From positions 7,006,001-7,070,000 of the forward strand of contig JANTQA010000026.1 in NCBI GenBank assembly GCA_027625915.1: DNA of 64,000 nucleotides. Reading direction: 5' to 3'. The translations under genes were made by a program, and so were the position numbers. Source of the DNA: Anaeramoeba flamelloides (lineage: Eukaryota > Metamonada > Anaeramoebidae). This document shows positions 47,801-58,744 of this stretch, piece after piece; the first letter of the stretch is position 1; each line of letters starts with the position of its first letter. The notes under the pieces are model-generated. The model did no database searches, was not told the DNA's origin, and saw only the letters and a program-made list of their open reading frames with translations.

Positions 47801-50800
47801 TTTTTTAAATATGAGACTATGACATCCCAATTCGATTGATCAAATTGGCTATCAGAAAGGTTTAACATTTTAATATTACAATTTGGATTGGAATTGATAC
47901 TTGAAAAAAAGGTATCCAATTTTTCAATGTTTAAATTGCATCCGGAAAAATTAATCTTTTTAATCGCTGTATTCGTTTTTAATATTTTGCAAAAATCATT
48001 ATAATCGTTTTCAAACGAAGAAAATATTCCTGGTGTTATTTTTATTAAATCACTTCTATTATTTTCTAATAACTGTAAAATCCAATTACTTTGAAAATCC
48101 ATTTTTTTCTTTTTTGGGGAAATTGCGTTTCCTATTTGCTTCCATAACTTTAAAAAATGCTCATGCTTTATTAAATTTGTGAAAAATAGATCAATTTTAA
48201 TGTCTTTATTATTATATTGTCGGAAAATTTCAAAAAATTTTCTTTGAAAATATTCTTTGATATTTTCTAAATTAATTTCACCTCTGAACCCTTTTAAATT
48301 TCGAATTTGTGATTTGGTTTTGATTTTTTTTTTTAATAAATCTTCTTTGGTGAAAACAACAATTAAATGGCATTTGTCAGTGATTTGTGCTAATAATTTC
48401 TTATAATATTCCAAATAATCATTTAAAAGTGTATTCATAGGGTTAGATGGAGAGGAATAAGAGTACCCATCCAAGGGTACAAAATATAAAAGTGTTGGCT
48501 CGTTTGAAAAATCTATTTTTAAATTTTCTAATTCTGAAATTTTATTACTTAATTTGATCATCCTATTTATTTTTTTTTTAATTTTTATTATTTTTTTTGT
48601 GTTTTGTTATTTTGGATTTTTTTTTTTTGAAAGATAATAATAAATGAAAATGGAATTTTTAATATTCAAGAAAAAAAGAATTTGAAGGCAAACTCTATTT
48701 TTTGATTTTTTAATGTTATTGTCTCATTATTTGTTTTCCTTGTTTTGATTTTTAAATATTCTATTTCATCCATTGATTTTGGAAGATATTCATAATTTGG
48801 ATATTTTTTAAAAAATGAATCTAATTCATAATCTGGCAATAAATCTACTATTGTTGAAAATTTTTCATCTTTCCATAATTCTTTAATGTTTGGAAAATAT
48901 TCATCAATATTTTCTTGTGATTTTTTTTCTAACAGAAAGTCAATATTGCTCTATTGTTATAATTGTTATTAATTTTTATTTTTATTATTATTAAATTTTT
49001 TTTTAGCATTTATAAAGAATTTATAATATACGTTGCAACAAAGTAAAAATTAGTGAAAAAGAATTTTTTTAAGATTTATTTTTCCTTATTTATTTTACAT
49101 GTATAAATATTTAAGGAATAAATTTTGTTTAAACAAAAAAGAAAGAAATAATGAACTGTATAAGTAAAAAAAAAATAAAATTAATTGATTAATTAATCAT
49201 GAAATATTTCTAAATGATAATTTTCAAAACAAATTATATGAAATACTTTATTCCATTTATTATAGTGATGAATTTTGTGAAATCCTTTTTTATTGATCGT
49301 TTTATTATTAAATTAATTCCAATGATCCTCTTGAGCACATTTCAAGATTTGGAAAACACTGTTTACATAAAACCAAAAATTTGATAAAAAAAAAAAAACT
49401 GTTGCTAAAATGGAAAATTTAAAGATTCAACTCTGATTTACTTTAGTTTGTATTTCTTTTCACAAATAGAGCAACTAATGATATTTTGATTTCAAAGTTT
49501 CAATATCCGGTGGCACTCAAAAAAACTTATTTTTCAGCAAGTATCTCACAATTAAAATTTTTAAAAATTTGATAATGTACCCCTTGCCATCAGGAATAAT
49601 GCAGAATCTGGGACACTAAGAGACAAAGTCTGAGAAAATTAAGCAAAGATTTTTGTTCCGATTTAAATGAATTTTTTAATCCTACGATAGTGTAAATAAC
49701 GCATGTTTTTGACTTTAACCCATCACAACAATTTAACTCATGGTTTTTTTTTTTCAGAATTGGGTATTTTAAGACAGTTATTAGTATGTACAGACTATGG
49801 TTAAGATTTAAATTGGCTTATCATGTTAGATCTTGAATTAATGTCAAAAGTTAAGAAAGATTAAATTGTAATTTTTTGATAAAAAAAAAAATGAGAAAAC
49901 GATCAAATTTCTACATTTTATTTCCAAAAATTTACAATTATGACGAAATTTATGAAACAAAATCATTTAATATTTTTATATCTTCATAATTCTTTTTTAA
50001 ATTTTATTTAAAGAACCCTATTTCTTGTTTATATGCTGTTGTCATCTTATTGGTATTGTTTCTTTTATTTCGACAGATATTCCAACTTTATTTTGATGAG
50101 TTAAATTTTAGTAATGGGTTATAGTCAAAAGCATGGGTTAGATCCACCAATGTAATAATAGCAATTGAAATTGGGAAAAAATTGTCTTTTCAACTCACTT
50201 GTGTTTTTTTATCTTGTAAGTTTCAAAAAAATAAATTGAAATGAAATCTTTTCAATTTTTTAGAATTAGAATTTTTTTGTTGTTTGTCGATTTATTCAGT
50301 TGGTTTCTTTAATTCAGCACTGATAACTTCAGGCCATTTACCAATTGCTTATTAACTGATCTTAGAAATTTCCATGAAAAAAAATATTACCCTAAAAATA
50401 TTTCTCTGGGTTTAACTGGTTGTTTTCAAAGAATACAGTAATGGGCAAAAGTTTGAGAATTCAAAATCTAGTAGGAAATGGAAAAAAAAAAAAGAAAGTT
50501 GTTTTTTTTTCCAAATTGTTGAGTATCACAATTTCCCAAATAAAAAATTTTAAAACTTTTCAAATTGATAGATTGTATGTTCTGATTTTCTTCTTTTATT
50601 TTCCATTTATCATTTTCACAAAATATTAGATCAATAAAAATGATTTGTCTACTTTGCTATTCAACCCTACAAAATGAATCTTGAAACAATCCAATTTCTT
50701 GACTTTGTTTATAGATCTACTGTGTTTTTTTATCTATGTGTACTCAAATTTTGAAAAAAAATCGATGCTTTTCAAATTCAAATTGAAAAAGTTAAAATTT

Positions 50801-52721
50801 CCAATTATAGTAAGGAAAAAAATACCTGGACATGAAAATAATACCTGACAAGATTTTTAATTGTGAATATTAGGAAAATTGTTGTTTAATTTCTAATATT
50901 TTCAATCAAATCCTTTTTATAAATAACTAAAATTTTTAATGAACCTAGTAATAAACTTAACGAAAGTTCATTAAAGTAGGGCGTCTCTAGAATACTCAAG
51001 TAATTGTTTGATAGCATAAGTAGATCAACTTTTTTTAAAAAACAATCAAGTTTTAATAGAGGTTTACTAGAGTTTGGAAAATGATAATTTTTATTCTTGT
51101 TTTTTGATTGATTGAATGGTGTTTTGAACAAGTGTAATTTAATTAATCATCACTCTAATAAGTGGGTGAGTTATAATTTTAAAAGCTTGATTCTTATAGA
51201 AAAAAGGATTTGATTTTAAATACTGTTATTTTCCAATAAATAAATGAAAATTTTTATTTCAATTTCCAAAATGAATATTAATTATTACTGCTAAAACCAA
51301 ATTAGTAGAGTAAAAATTGTGTTTTCAAGAAGGAAGTTTAATTTATTGCCTAAAAATATCATTTCTATACTATGTTGTAAAGATCTTTGGATTTTCTTCA
51401 GCTTATAAACAAGAAAAATATTTTGGAAAGTGAACTAAAAATTTTCATTTTTTAATTGGAAAATAAGAGTAAAAGAGATTGCACAACAATTTCCCTAATA
51501 TTCACAATTAAAAAACTTGTCTGGGATTTTTTTCATGTCCAGGTATTTTTTTCACTACTTGACAATACAACCTCATTTTAAAAAAGTGTTACCAAAAAAG
51601 TTTTTAGTTGGGGATTGAAAATAGATCTAGGGAAATTTAGTAACAGCTTCTTTTGAAAACTTTATTTTCATACTCTTTGCAAATTACCTCAGTCTATTCT
51701 AAAAAAATTTAAAAAAAAAAAGATTCCCCAAGTACACCACCTAATAATAATGGAGAAAGCATCAAATGAAATTTGTGGTCATTGAATTCTCAAACTTTTT
51801 CTCTCTATTGTGTTTTGAAATAATGAGAAAATGTGCTGTGATAAGAAAATGAAAAAGGTGATGAAAATTTTGTCGCTTTTCAATTTCAAATCTCAACAAT
51901 TTATATTTTTTTTTTTTTTAAACAGCAAGATCGTTCAAGAATCTGTTCAAAGATCGTTTTTTAAAAAACCATTTAGATATAGAGCGGTCTTTAAATCCCT
52001 GGTAGTTTGTAACTTTTACAAACTGTTACGTGATCTCGGTTTACAATCAAAAGGTTTTCTTTTTTTTTCTGAATTATGGAAAAAAATCAAGATTAAGTTT
52101 AATGCTTTAAAAAAGTTCACCAAGTGGGTTTATTTTTTAATTTTGGAATTTGTTTTCTTCTTCCTCTCTTATACAAAACTGAAATTTGTGATTTTTGCGA
52201 AAATAAATAAAAAAAATAAAATAAAAAAAATTACCTACTTTCAAAAAAGGTAACTCCCACAGCTTCCTTGATTTAGCAAGAGGCAGTATTTTTAATGTGT
52301 TTCGAAAAAATTGGATCCTTAATTTGTTTTGAGAATTGCTTAACTGTTCTTGAGTTACAGGAGTCGAAAAGAGTTTTGTGTGTTTCAAAAAGGTGGACTT
52401 TCCAGAAAAACCAGAACCTAATCAGTTTTGTTGAAATATTGTACAAGAAAAGTCTACCAAAAGTTAAAAAACAAAGATCGTCACTTTGAAGAAAGAAAAA
52501 AAAACAAAAAGCCAAATTACCTAACAAGTACAGCTATTTGTAAAAAAGAATTTTTTTTTTGAATTATTTTTTGAAGTAAACCAAAATAAGAAGAACTTTA
52601 AAAGTAAGTGCTTTTGGGTTGGCTTGAAATTATTCAAAATTTTGAAATTGGTTACTTGGGTGACTGGTTGGGTTTCTTTCTTTTTTTTTTTTTTTTTGTG
52701 TTTTTGTTTTTGTTTTTTCAT
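41881..52721 (-). CDS. Pseudo-G-alpha / LRR / TPR / XK-related / TMEM185-like fusion protein (five exons, 2398 aa)
   Basis: Exons are 52721-52656, 52533-52521 (13 bp), 52417-52239, 48950-48694 and 48562-41881, together 2399 codons with TAG. A Lys-rich start leads to a G-alpha domain: LYLLGSGFSGKST (23-35, P-loop), helical domain with ELWKDEKF and YLPKSMDEIEYL, then LLYFVPLDGYS and VVFTKEDLLKKKI (family form LFLNKKDLFEEKI) and FFTN for TCAT. DVGGQ is missing, the Arg finger is Lys, NKxD is TKED: a likely pseudo-GTPase. Then come ribonuclease-inhibitor-type LRRs (about 370-500), TPR blocks (about 630-940, 1105-1200, 1300-1480) split by acidic tracts, and from about 1650 an XK-related domain (LVDIVTDIVLIINYY; ALYETTFESLPQTFLQSYI). 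A TMEM185-like multi-pass part (IIDWQWIYIVLPLLIYDLIF) and an acidic/Ser tail end it. XKR proteins include phospholipid scramblases. Residue 2 is Lys, so no myristoylation. The role, membrane-bound signalling to lipid scrambling, is inference. Confidence 0.8.
50809..51559. mobile_element. 751-bp element with 75-80-bp terminal inverted repeats, family J
   Basis: The left repeat (50809-50885) begins AGTAAGGAAAAAAATACCTG and the reversed right repeat (51475-51559) begins AGTAGTGAAAAAAATACCTG; both continue with GACATGAAAA, GACAAG and AATTGTGAATATTAGG. The interior carries a family A element close to the right repeat. A minus-strand frame at 50886-51131 has a leucine-rich look but no start-to-stop gene features. 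No transposase is visible. Confidence 0.85.
51223..51469. mobile_element. Stowaway-like MITE, family A copy 2, nested in family J
   Basis: 247 bp with 40-base inverted ends: CTGTTATTTTCCAATAAATA on the left and, reversed, CTCTTATTTTCCAATTAAAA on the right, both continuing AATGAAAATTTTTA(T/G)TTCA. TA flanks both ends (51221-51222 and 51470-51471), the Tc1/mariner-type target duplication. It is the better preserved of the two copies and lies inside the family J element. Confidence 0.85.
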
Positions 52722-55700
52722 CTTGTTAAAGAAAAAAAATTGTCTTTAGCAAGGTTTGTTGTTTTCAAAACAAAGAGAAATATAATAAAAAGAAAAAATA
52801 ACAACTTTTTTTCGGAAAACTTTTAATTTTAGTTGATTTAAAATGGTTTTAAGTCTGTTCTTTATATTCACTAAGTGATTGTAAAACTCTGAAAGGAAAA
52901 GCGAAAAAAATTTAAAAGTAAATTTACCGAGTTTTCTTATTATTTATGTATTTATGCCAAATATTACCAGTTAACCAAAAAAAAAATCTTTTGTAAATTT
53001 AATAATCAATTCAGTAAAAATTTTAAGGTATATTGAAATTTCAAAATAAAGTTAAAAATCAGATTACTAAAATAGAGGACTTTCGTTTAATGATATTTTC
53101 CGAAAATACAATATTGTTTTTTAAAAAGTTTGATACATTTTTCGAATATTTGAAAAGTTTAAAATCCAACATATTTCTAAATTTATTCCAAAAAAAATTA
53201 TTTTCCAATAAGAAGAAAATAAGATTATTGTGTATGAAATAAGTGTACAAAAATACACTTTAAAAATAAAACCACCATGCTATGAAATAACTCATTTTAA
53301 AAAATCTCTTAATTTCAAAAAAATATAATAATCATTCTAAACTGGAAAAAAATATAATTTATTTATTCAAAGAACATTATCAATAAATTTTTTCTATTTT
53401 TTTTTAAAAAGAATGACAGAAAAAAAAACCCAACCCTCAAATTAAAAATTCTCTTAAAATACTTTATTAAAACCAGGAAAATTCAACTTCTAATCCCAAG
53501 AAATACTGATTTAATTTGATTATTTATAATCAAAAATTATAAACCAAATCTTAATTCTTTCAGTAAGTTAATAATAGCCTCCAAAGATTAAAAGTTTCAA
53601 TATATTTTATATTTATTTCTCAAATTTTGAAATATTTTCAATCAAATAAAAATTGTCAAATTATATTTTGAAAAAAAAAAACCAATAATAGATAATATCA
53701 AATGACTGATTTAAATCATAACAGCTCCTTGTTTATATTTTATGTATTTGAAAAAGAATTTCACTTAATCTTTTGTATTTCAAGAAATTTAATAAATATT
53801 TGTGAATAAAATAGATTATCTATTTTTTTCTAGATCTTCAAGTATTTAACAATATGACTGTATTTTTTTTTTTTAATAATTATATTTTTAAAAAAATTTT
53901 TTGAATCTCCAAATTAACTTTAAGAAAAGTTAGGATTTCTATGTTCTTTTATATTTCATACATTAACAAGTAAAAACTATTATTGTAAAAAATTTAAATT
54001 TCTTAAAGAAATTGAGAATATTGAACAAGATTTTCCAATGAAAAGAGCCTAAAAAAAATATTTAATGTTTTTATTTTTTTTGAAATTTGTGGTTTGTTCA
54101 GACTTTTCTGATTTGATCATTGACTATAATATGAAGTTTATTATTTTGTGTATTTCTAAACAATGTAAGTTTGGTTGATTCTTAAAAATAAAGTGACTTT
54201 TTCCTTTTTGTCTGGGCCTCTTAGAGTGGAATAGAGTTTATATTAAAAAAACAAAAATCTTGATTTGAAGATCAAATAAAATCCCAATAGAAATAAATAT
54301 GATTTCTCTCTACACATTGTTACTTTTTCAATTACACAAAAATAACAACTTTTTACAATAGTTACTATTGATATTGTGCTAAAGTAAACAAACATACTTA
54401 AAATAATTGCTTTTTCAAATATAAATTCAAAAAAAAAAAAAAAAGCAAAATGTTCAATTTTAATTATAATTTTGAGATTTCCTAAATATTTTTTTTTTCT
54501 TCTAATATCCCTCCAAACCCTAAACATCGATGTATTCCACTAATCGCAACAAAATCCCTTTGAATGAAAAATTGTTTATATTTATTATCAATATAGGAAA
54601 AAAAAATGGGAATTCGATTACAACTGTAAATATCATAAAATAAAAAATAAAGTTGTAAAATATGTTTCAAAATAGTGAATATATCAAATATTCCCAAAAA
54701 TAACCAAAAATCAAAAACACCGGACAAGTTTTTAACCACGAAGAAAACACTTTTTGGACAACTTCTAAAAAACACTAGTGTTAATTGACTCAGTTTAAAG
54801 GTAAATTTGGAATTTTATTTGAGAAAAAAAATTATTTTTCTGAAAATATCAAAATTTGGAAAAATTAAATTTTAGGGAATGGTATCAATCACATGTTATG
54901 TGAAAAGAATTGGTATCTTGGATGTCTGTAACATTTCTGATCATTTCAAAATTGTATTAATTAAATGAGAAAAATTGTACTTGTAAGGTAAATTTCGAAT
55001 TCTATATCATTACCCTTAATTTTATAATATTAAATACACTTGAAAAATAACGAAGCAATATCTCAACCTAAACAATGCAAACCCATATCCTACATAAGGT
55101 GACCCAAGCCAAACTTTATTTAACTTCCCATTTTATAAAAGGAACTGGTTTAACTAAACTTAAAAATCCACACCACATAGAACATAAAATAACCCAAAAA
55201 TACCCTGAAATACCCATACACACTTGCCCTAATAATACTAACATACTCAAATATACCCAAAAGGCACCAAAAACTCTTTAGAGTGGCTTAAGGTAGAATA
55301 TTCAAAAAAAAAAAAATACATTGTCTAAAAGTAAAATTATTATTTTACTGTTAAACTGGGTATATTGGTACTTGGGTTTCTTAAAATTTGTCCATAACAT
55401 GCTTTTTTTATGGTTAAAAAGTTTTCGGGTATTTTAAAGAATATTTTAAACACCCTAAACACTTTTTGGAAAATAAATTTAATTTTTCTGGTATTTTGAG
55501 ATAGAAAAATATTTCTATTCCCTTTAACTTTTTTTCTTAGCTTTATATCTTTTTAAAAAATAATTTCAATTAGAAAAATGAAATAATTAAAATTATCATT
55601 TAATTCTGATATATTCCATCATTTTTCTTTATTTTTTTTTAATTTTAAATCAAAATTTAACCAAACAAGATCTTTAAAATTCTTAAAAAGATTAGAACCA

Positions 55701-55885
55701 AATCGTATAACTAAAACAAAAAGCATAAATTATACAAAAAAATTTTGGAAACGAAGTTCAAAAAATAGTAGTAGGAACCATGAATAATGTCTCTCTAGTT
55801 CAAAAAATTCACAAAAAATTACTTTCAAATCTTCCTATTTTTATCATCAAAAATAATAAATTAGAATTAGCAATAAAATATTCAA

Positions 55886-55916
<31 letters not shown>

Positions 55917-56197
55917 GAATAATAAAAATATTATATATAATACTATAAAAATATACAGTAAATTTATTTATAAAAATAAAGAGTAGATTTATGTTATAAA
56001 TTTAATTTGAATAATCATCAAATTAAATGTATAAAAATAAATCAAAAATAGTTCTAAAAGGGGGAAATCTATATTCTAAGAGATATTCAAAAAATGATAA
56101 AAAAAAAATCAAAAAATTCAAAAAAAAAGAACAACTTATTTCTAAAAAAATATGACTCTCTAATCCAACCACTAAAAAATGATAATTTCGATGTAAA
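52722..56197. other. Intergenic region upstream of the fusion gene
   Basis: About 3.5 kb between the fusion gene start and the end of the 407-residue gene, both minus strand. Immediately upstream of 52721 the sequence is AT-rich with no recognised promoter motif. 55060-55280 is notably C-rich and G-poor on the plus strand, making a false 68-codon frame. A 23-base A run lies near 55893-55915. No repeat pair was identified. Confidence 0.5.
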
Positions 56198-57421
56198 TTA
56201 AAATTTTCTTTCGCTAAGCGACAGTAATAATGAAACCAATTCACCTTCAAGTTCCGATTCTGACTTTAATTTAAGGGTTTCCTCATAATCATCGGAAGCA
56301 ATTGACAAATTTGGTCTTGATGATCTCAATGAAGAAGAGCAAGAAGGCAATGTCGGCTGTGATGGTGAGGAATTAATTGTTGAAGAATTGCTTGTAGAAA
56401 GGCTGCAATTAATTGGGATTTGAGATGTTGAATAATACATCAATTCTGGTTGGATTAGTGTTTGTCTAGTTTCTCTTTGCTTTGTTACAATGATTTGTTT
56501 TGTTATGGTATTTCTCTTTTTGTCTCTTTTTTTGGCTTTGCTCCTCTTCTGGTTTGTGCTTCGATTCTTTTGGTTTGGATTTATTATTCTTTTTCTCTCA
56601 TTGAGATGATTTGGATCAATGTTTTCTTTCAAGTTATTCTTAGTGAAATCGGAATTAGAAGTGAAAGAAGATCTAGGGTTCAAATGATTATAATTGTGAT
56701 TGCTAGTCGCATTTTTTGATTTGAAATTTTTATTTTGATCCAAATCTAAATCCAAAAAACCCCATTTTTTTAAATTGTCGTTCCCCGAGTTTTCAACCGA
56801 ATTCCTGCCAAAGATTAAATAAATTCTATTTTTGTTTGTTTTGTTGACTAAATTGTATCTTGCTTGGAAAAAAAAAGCGAGTGCCCGAAAGATTTTTTTG
56901 ACTTGGTTTTTGGGATCTGTATAATTTTGATCTTTACATAATCTCCGGAGTGAATCCTTTTCAATAGAAACCTGTCTTGGTACATTGTAGTCACACTCAA
57001 GGTGTTTGGCTTCGATCCCTTGGATTAAATCTGACGAGTTCTGTAAAAGAAACATGAGTGATTTTGTGATGAGTGGGATTTTTTGTGAAAACTCGTTCGT
57101 TTCTGATAATTCGATTAAGTGATCAATTTTTTGCGCCTTGTAGAAGTGAAACACATAAAAACCGTCGTCCGCTTCTTGGGTTTCTGGATCATAAAACAAG
57201 TTGAATTTTTTGATCATGAAGAGGATCAAGTCTTGTAAGGTAAGTTTAGGTTCAAAATTCCTCTCAATTGCCTCTTTAAATATTAAGACTTTCTTGGGTG
57301 TGTTGATTAATTTCAACGTCATTAAATTAATACCAGTTGTAGATTTTGGATAACTCTTGAGTAATAACTCCAACCTTTCTTGGTTTTTTGTCTTTGTTCG
57401 TGGTTTTGTTGTTGTGTTCAT
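56198..57421 (-). CDS. Orphan 407-residue protein with Ser/Asn/Lys-rich C-terminal half
   Basis: A single-exon frame with a TAA stop and normal gene-like G+C. Residues 1-205 look folded and mostly helical: LELLLKSYPK, LTLQDLILFMIKKFNLFYDP, DDGFYVFHFYKAQKIDHLIE, and a basic segment RQVSIEKDSLRRLCKDQNYT leading to KKIFRALAFFFQARYNLV. Residues 206-385 are low in complexity, first Asn/Lys/Arg-rich (with a KRSKAKKRDKKRN basic cluster at about 307-319 that could be a nuclear signal), then Ser/Pro/Thr-rich. The end is acidic and Leu-rich. I recognise no family; a nuclear regulatory protein would fit the layout but is speculation. The ATG at 57421 is the first one after stops. Confidence 0.7.
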   Translation of the reverse strand: MNTTTKPRTKTKNQERLELLLKSYPKSTTGINLMTLKLINTPKKVLIFKEAIERNFEPKLTLQDLILFMIKKFNLFYDPETQEADDGFYVFHFYKAQKIDHLIELSETNEFSQKIPLITKSLMFLLQNSSDLIQGIEAKHLECDYNVPRQVSIEKDSLRRLCKDQNYTDPKNQVKKIFRALAFFFQARYNLVNKTNKNRIYLIFGRNSVENSGNDNLKKWGFLDLDLDQNKNFKSKNATSNHNYNHLNPRSSFTSNSDFTKNNLKENIDPNHLNERKRIINPNQKNRSTNQKRSKAKKRDKKRNTITKQIIVTKQRETRQTLIQPELMYYSTSQIPINCSLSTSNSSTINSSPSQPTLPSCSSSLRSSRPNLSIASDDYEETLKLKSESELEGELVSLLLSLSERKF

Positions 57422-58744
57422 TTGTTGTGAGTCTTCTTTTCGTTCAAGTTTATTTTAGGAAGAATTAAGAAAAAAATAAATAAAAAAAAAAAAGTAAAAA
57501 ATTTGATAGAAAGATGAAAAAAAAAGGAAAAAAGTTTTAAAAAAAGTAAGAAAAAAATGTCTTTATGAGATTTGGTTATTTTATAACAATGTTCACAAAA
57601 GTGGTGTTATTTTAAACAAACGATTTTAATTCAAATAGTTAAATGTTTAATTTGATTTGCTTGAAAAAAAAAGCAAGTAAAAAAGAAAATTCCAAAAAGA
57701 TAGAAACAGTCTTAACAAAGACGAGAAATCTGAAGGTTTGAATATCTTTCACCCTTTTAGGTTTGATTTTCAAAAAGGTTTTTACATTATTAAACTTTTT
57801 TTATCAATTTTTTTGACTTAACTTGGAAAAAGAATTAATTTTTTTTAGACCTTAAAAGAAACTTGAAACAAAACAACCCACGGACTGGTATACCATGTTA
57901 GTCAATTTTAAGAATGAGAAAAATATACACATTTTTATAACTTTATTGGGCAATTCTCAAAAATTGAATTTAAAATAGGGTATGTAATTGTTAATATTCC
58001 ATAAATCTATCAAGATTTAAAATGACAAGAACAAGACGGGGTTATCTCAAGGTTTGGATTGTATCCCTTCCTTATCAATATTTTTTCTTCTCATAAATTC
58101 AGCAAAATTCGATTTAAAAAGATTGAAAAAAAAAAACAATTACTAATCGAGAGAAAATTTGGATCAAATAATCCTTTCTTTCAATATAAATCAATAACAT
58201 ACCAAACCTTGAATCCTTTCAAAGCTTTTAATACAACTTTAACAAAATAGCATTTGTCTTTTGAAATGAAAATAGTAGGAAAAAAATTGGACGTAACTTG
58301 ACAATTATTTTGATTAGAAAGAAGTTTAGAGCAAATGGAAATTGTTTACCAATACAACCAAAATTATCAACAAAGTATAGAAATAACAGACTTACTCCAG
58401 TTGTTTTATTTGGAAGAAACCTACAATTTTTTTGAGACTGGAGTTGAGAAAAGTGATATATATCTTTTGTAAAGTCTTATCTTTTTGTAAAAAGGTAGTA
58501 TATCAGATTAAGTGGTTGTTAGTGGTCATGGGTTTTCGTTATTCAGATTCGATTGTTTTGAAAAATCCTTTTTTTTTGGAAAAGAGTAAAGTTTATTAAT
58601 TGAATGAAAATATAAGCAATTCTGACAGTTATTGAAAAATATGAAACAGAAAACAAAATTAATAAGTTTTGTTCCTTTGAAAAAGTTAGAGATTTTAAAA
58701 ATGAAAACGAAAATAACTGATTAATATTAGGATTTTATAGTTGT

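Larger units (their letters stand above)
48951..52238 (-). other. Long intron 3 (3288 bp) of the fusion gene
   Basis: It splits the G-alpha domain between the P-loop helix and the helical domain; donor AAA|GTAGGT, acceptor CAATAG|AGC, phase 0. It contains the family J element (50809-51559) with a family A element inside it, plus an unexplained 140-codon plus-strand frame (51831-52253) of low complexity. The three other introns of the gene are 103-131 bp. Confidence 0.75.

Noticed and set aside
42050-47839. Frames of 60-164 codons overlapping the fusion gene
   Set aside because: They overlap the 2226-codon main exon out of frame; their apparent composition mirrors the real coding strand.
50886-51131. 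81-codon minus-strand frame with a leucine-rich-repeat look (LLMLSNNYLSIL)
   Set aside because: It lies inside the family J element, has a single LRR-like motif and no gene context; probably coincidence in AT-rich DNA.
51831-52253. 140-codon plus-strand frame inside intron 3 of the fusion gene
   Set aside because: Its composition is F/K/L-rich and low in complexity, it overlaps the P-loop exon on the other strand, and no domain is visible. Length alone is not enough.
55075-55281. 68-codon plus-strand frame rich in His, Thr and Pro
   Set aside because: It reflects a C-rich, G-poor stretch of the plus strand; no domain, splice context or partner was seen.
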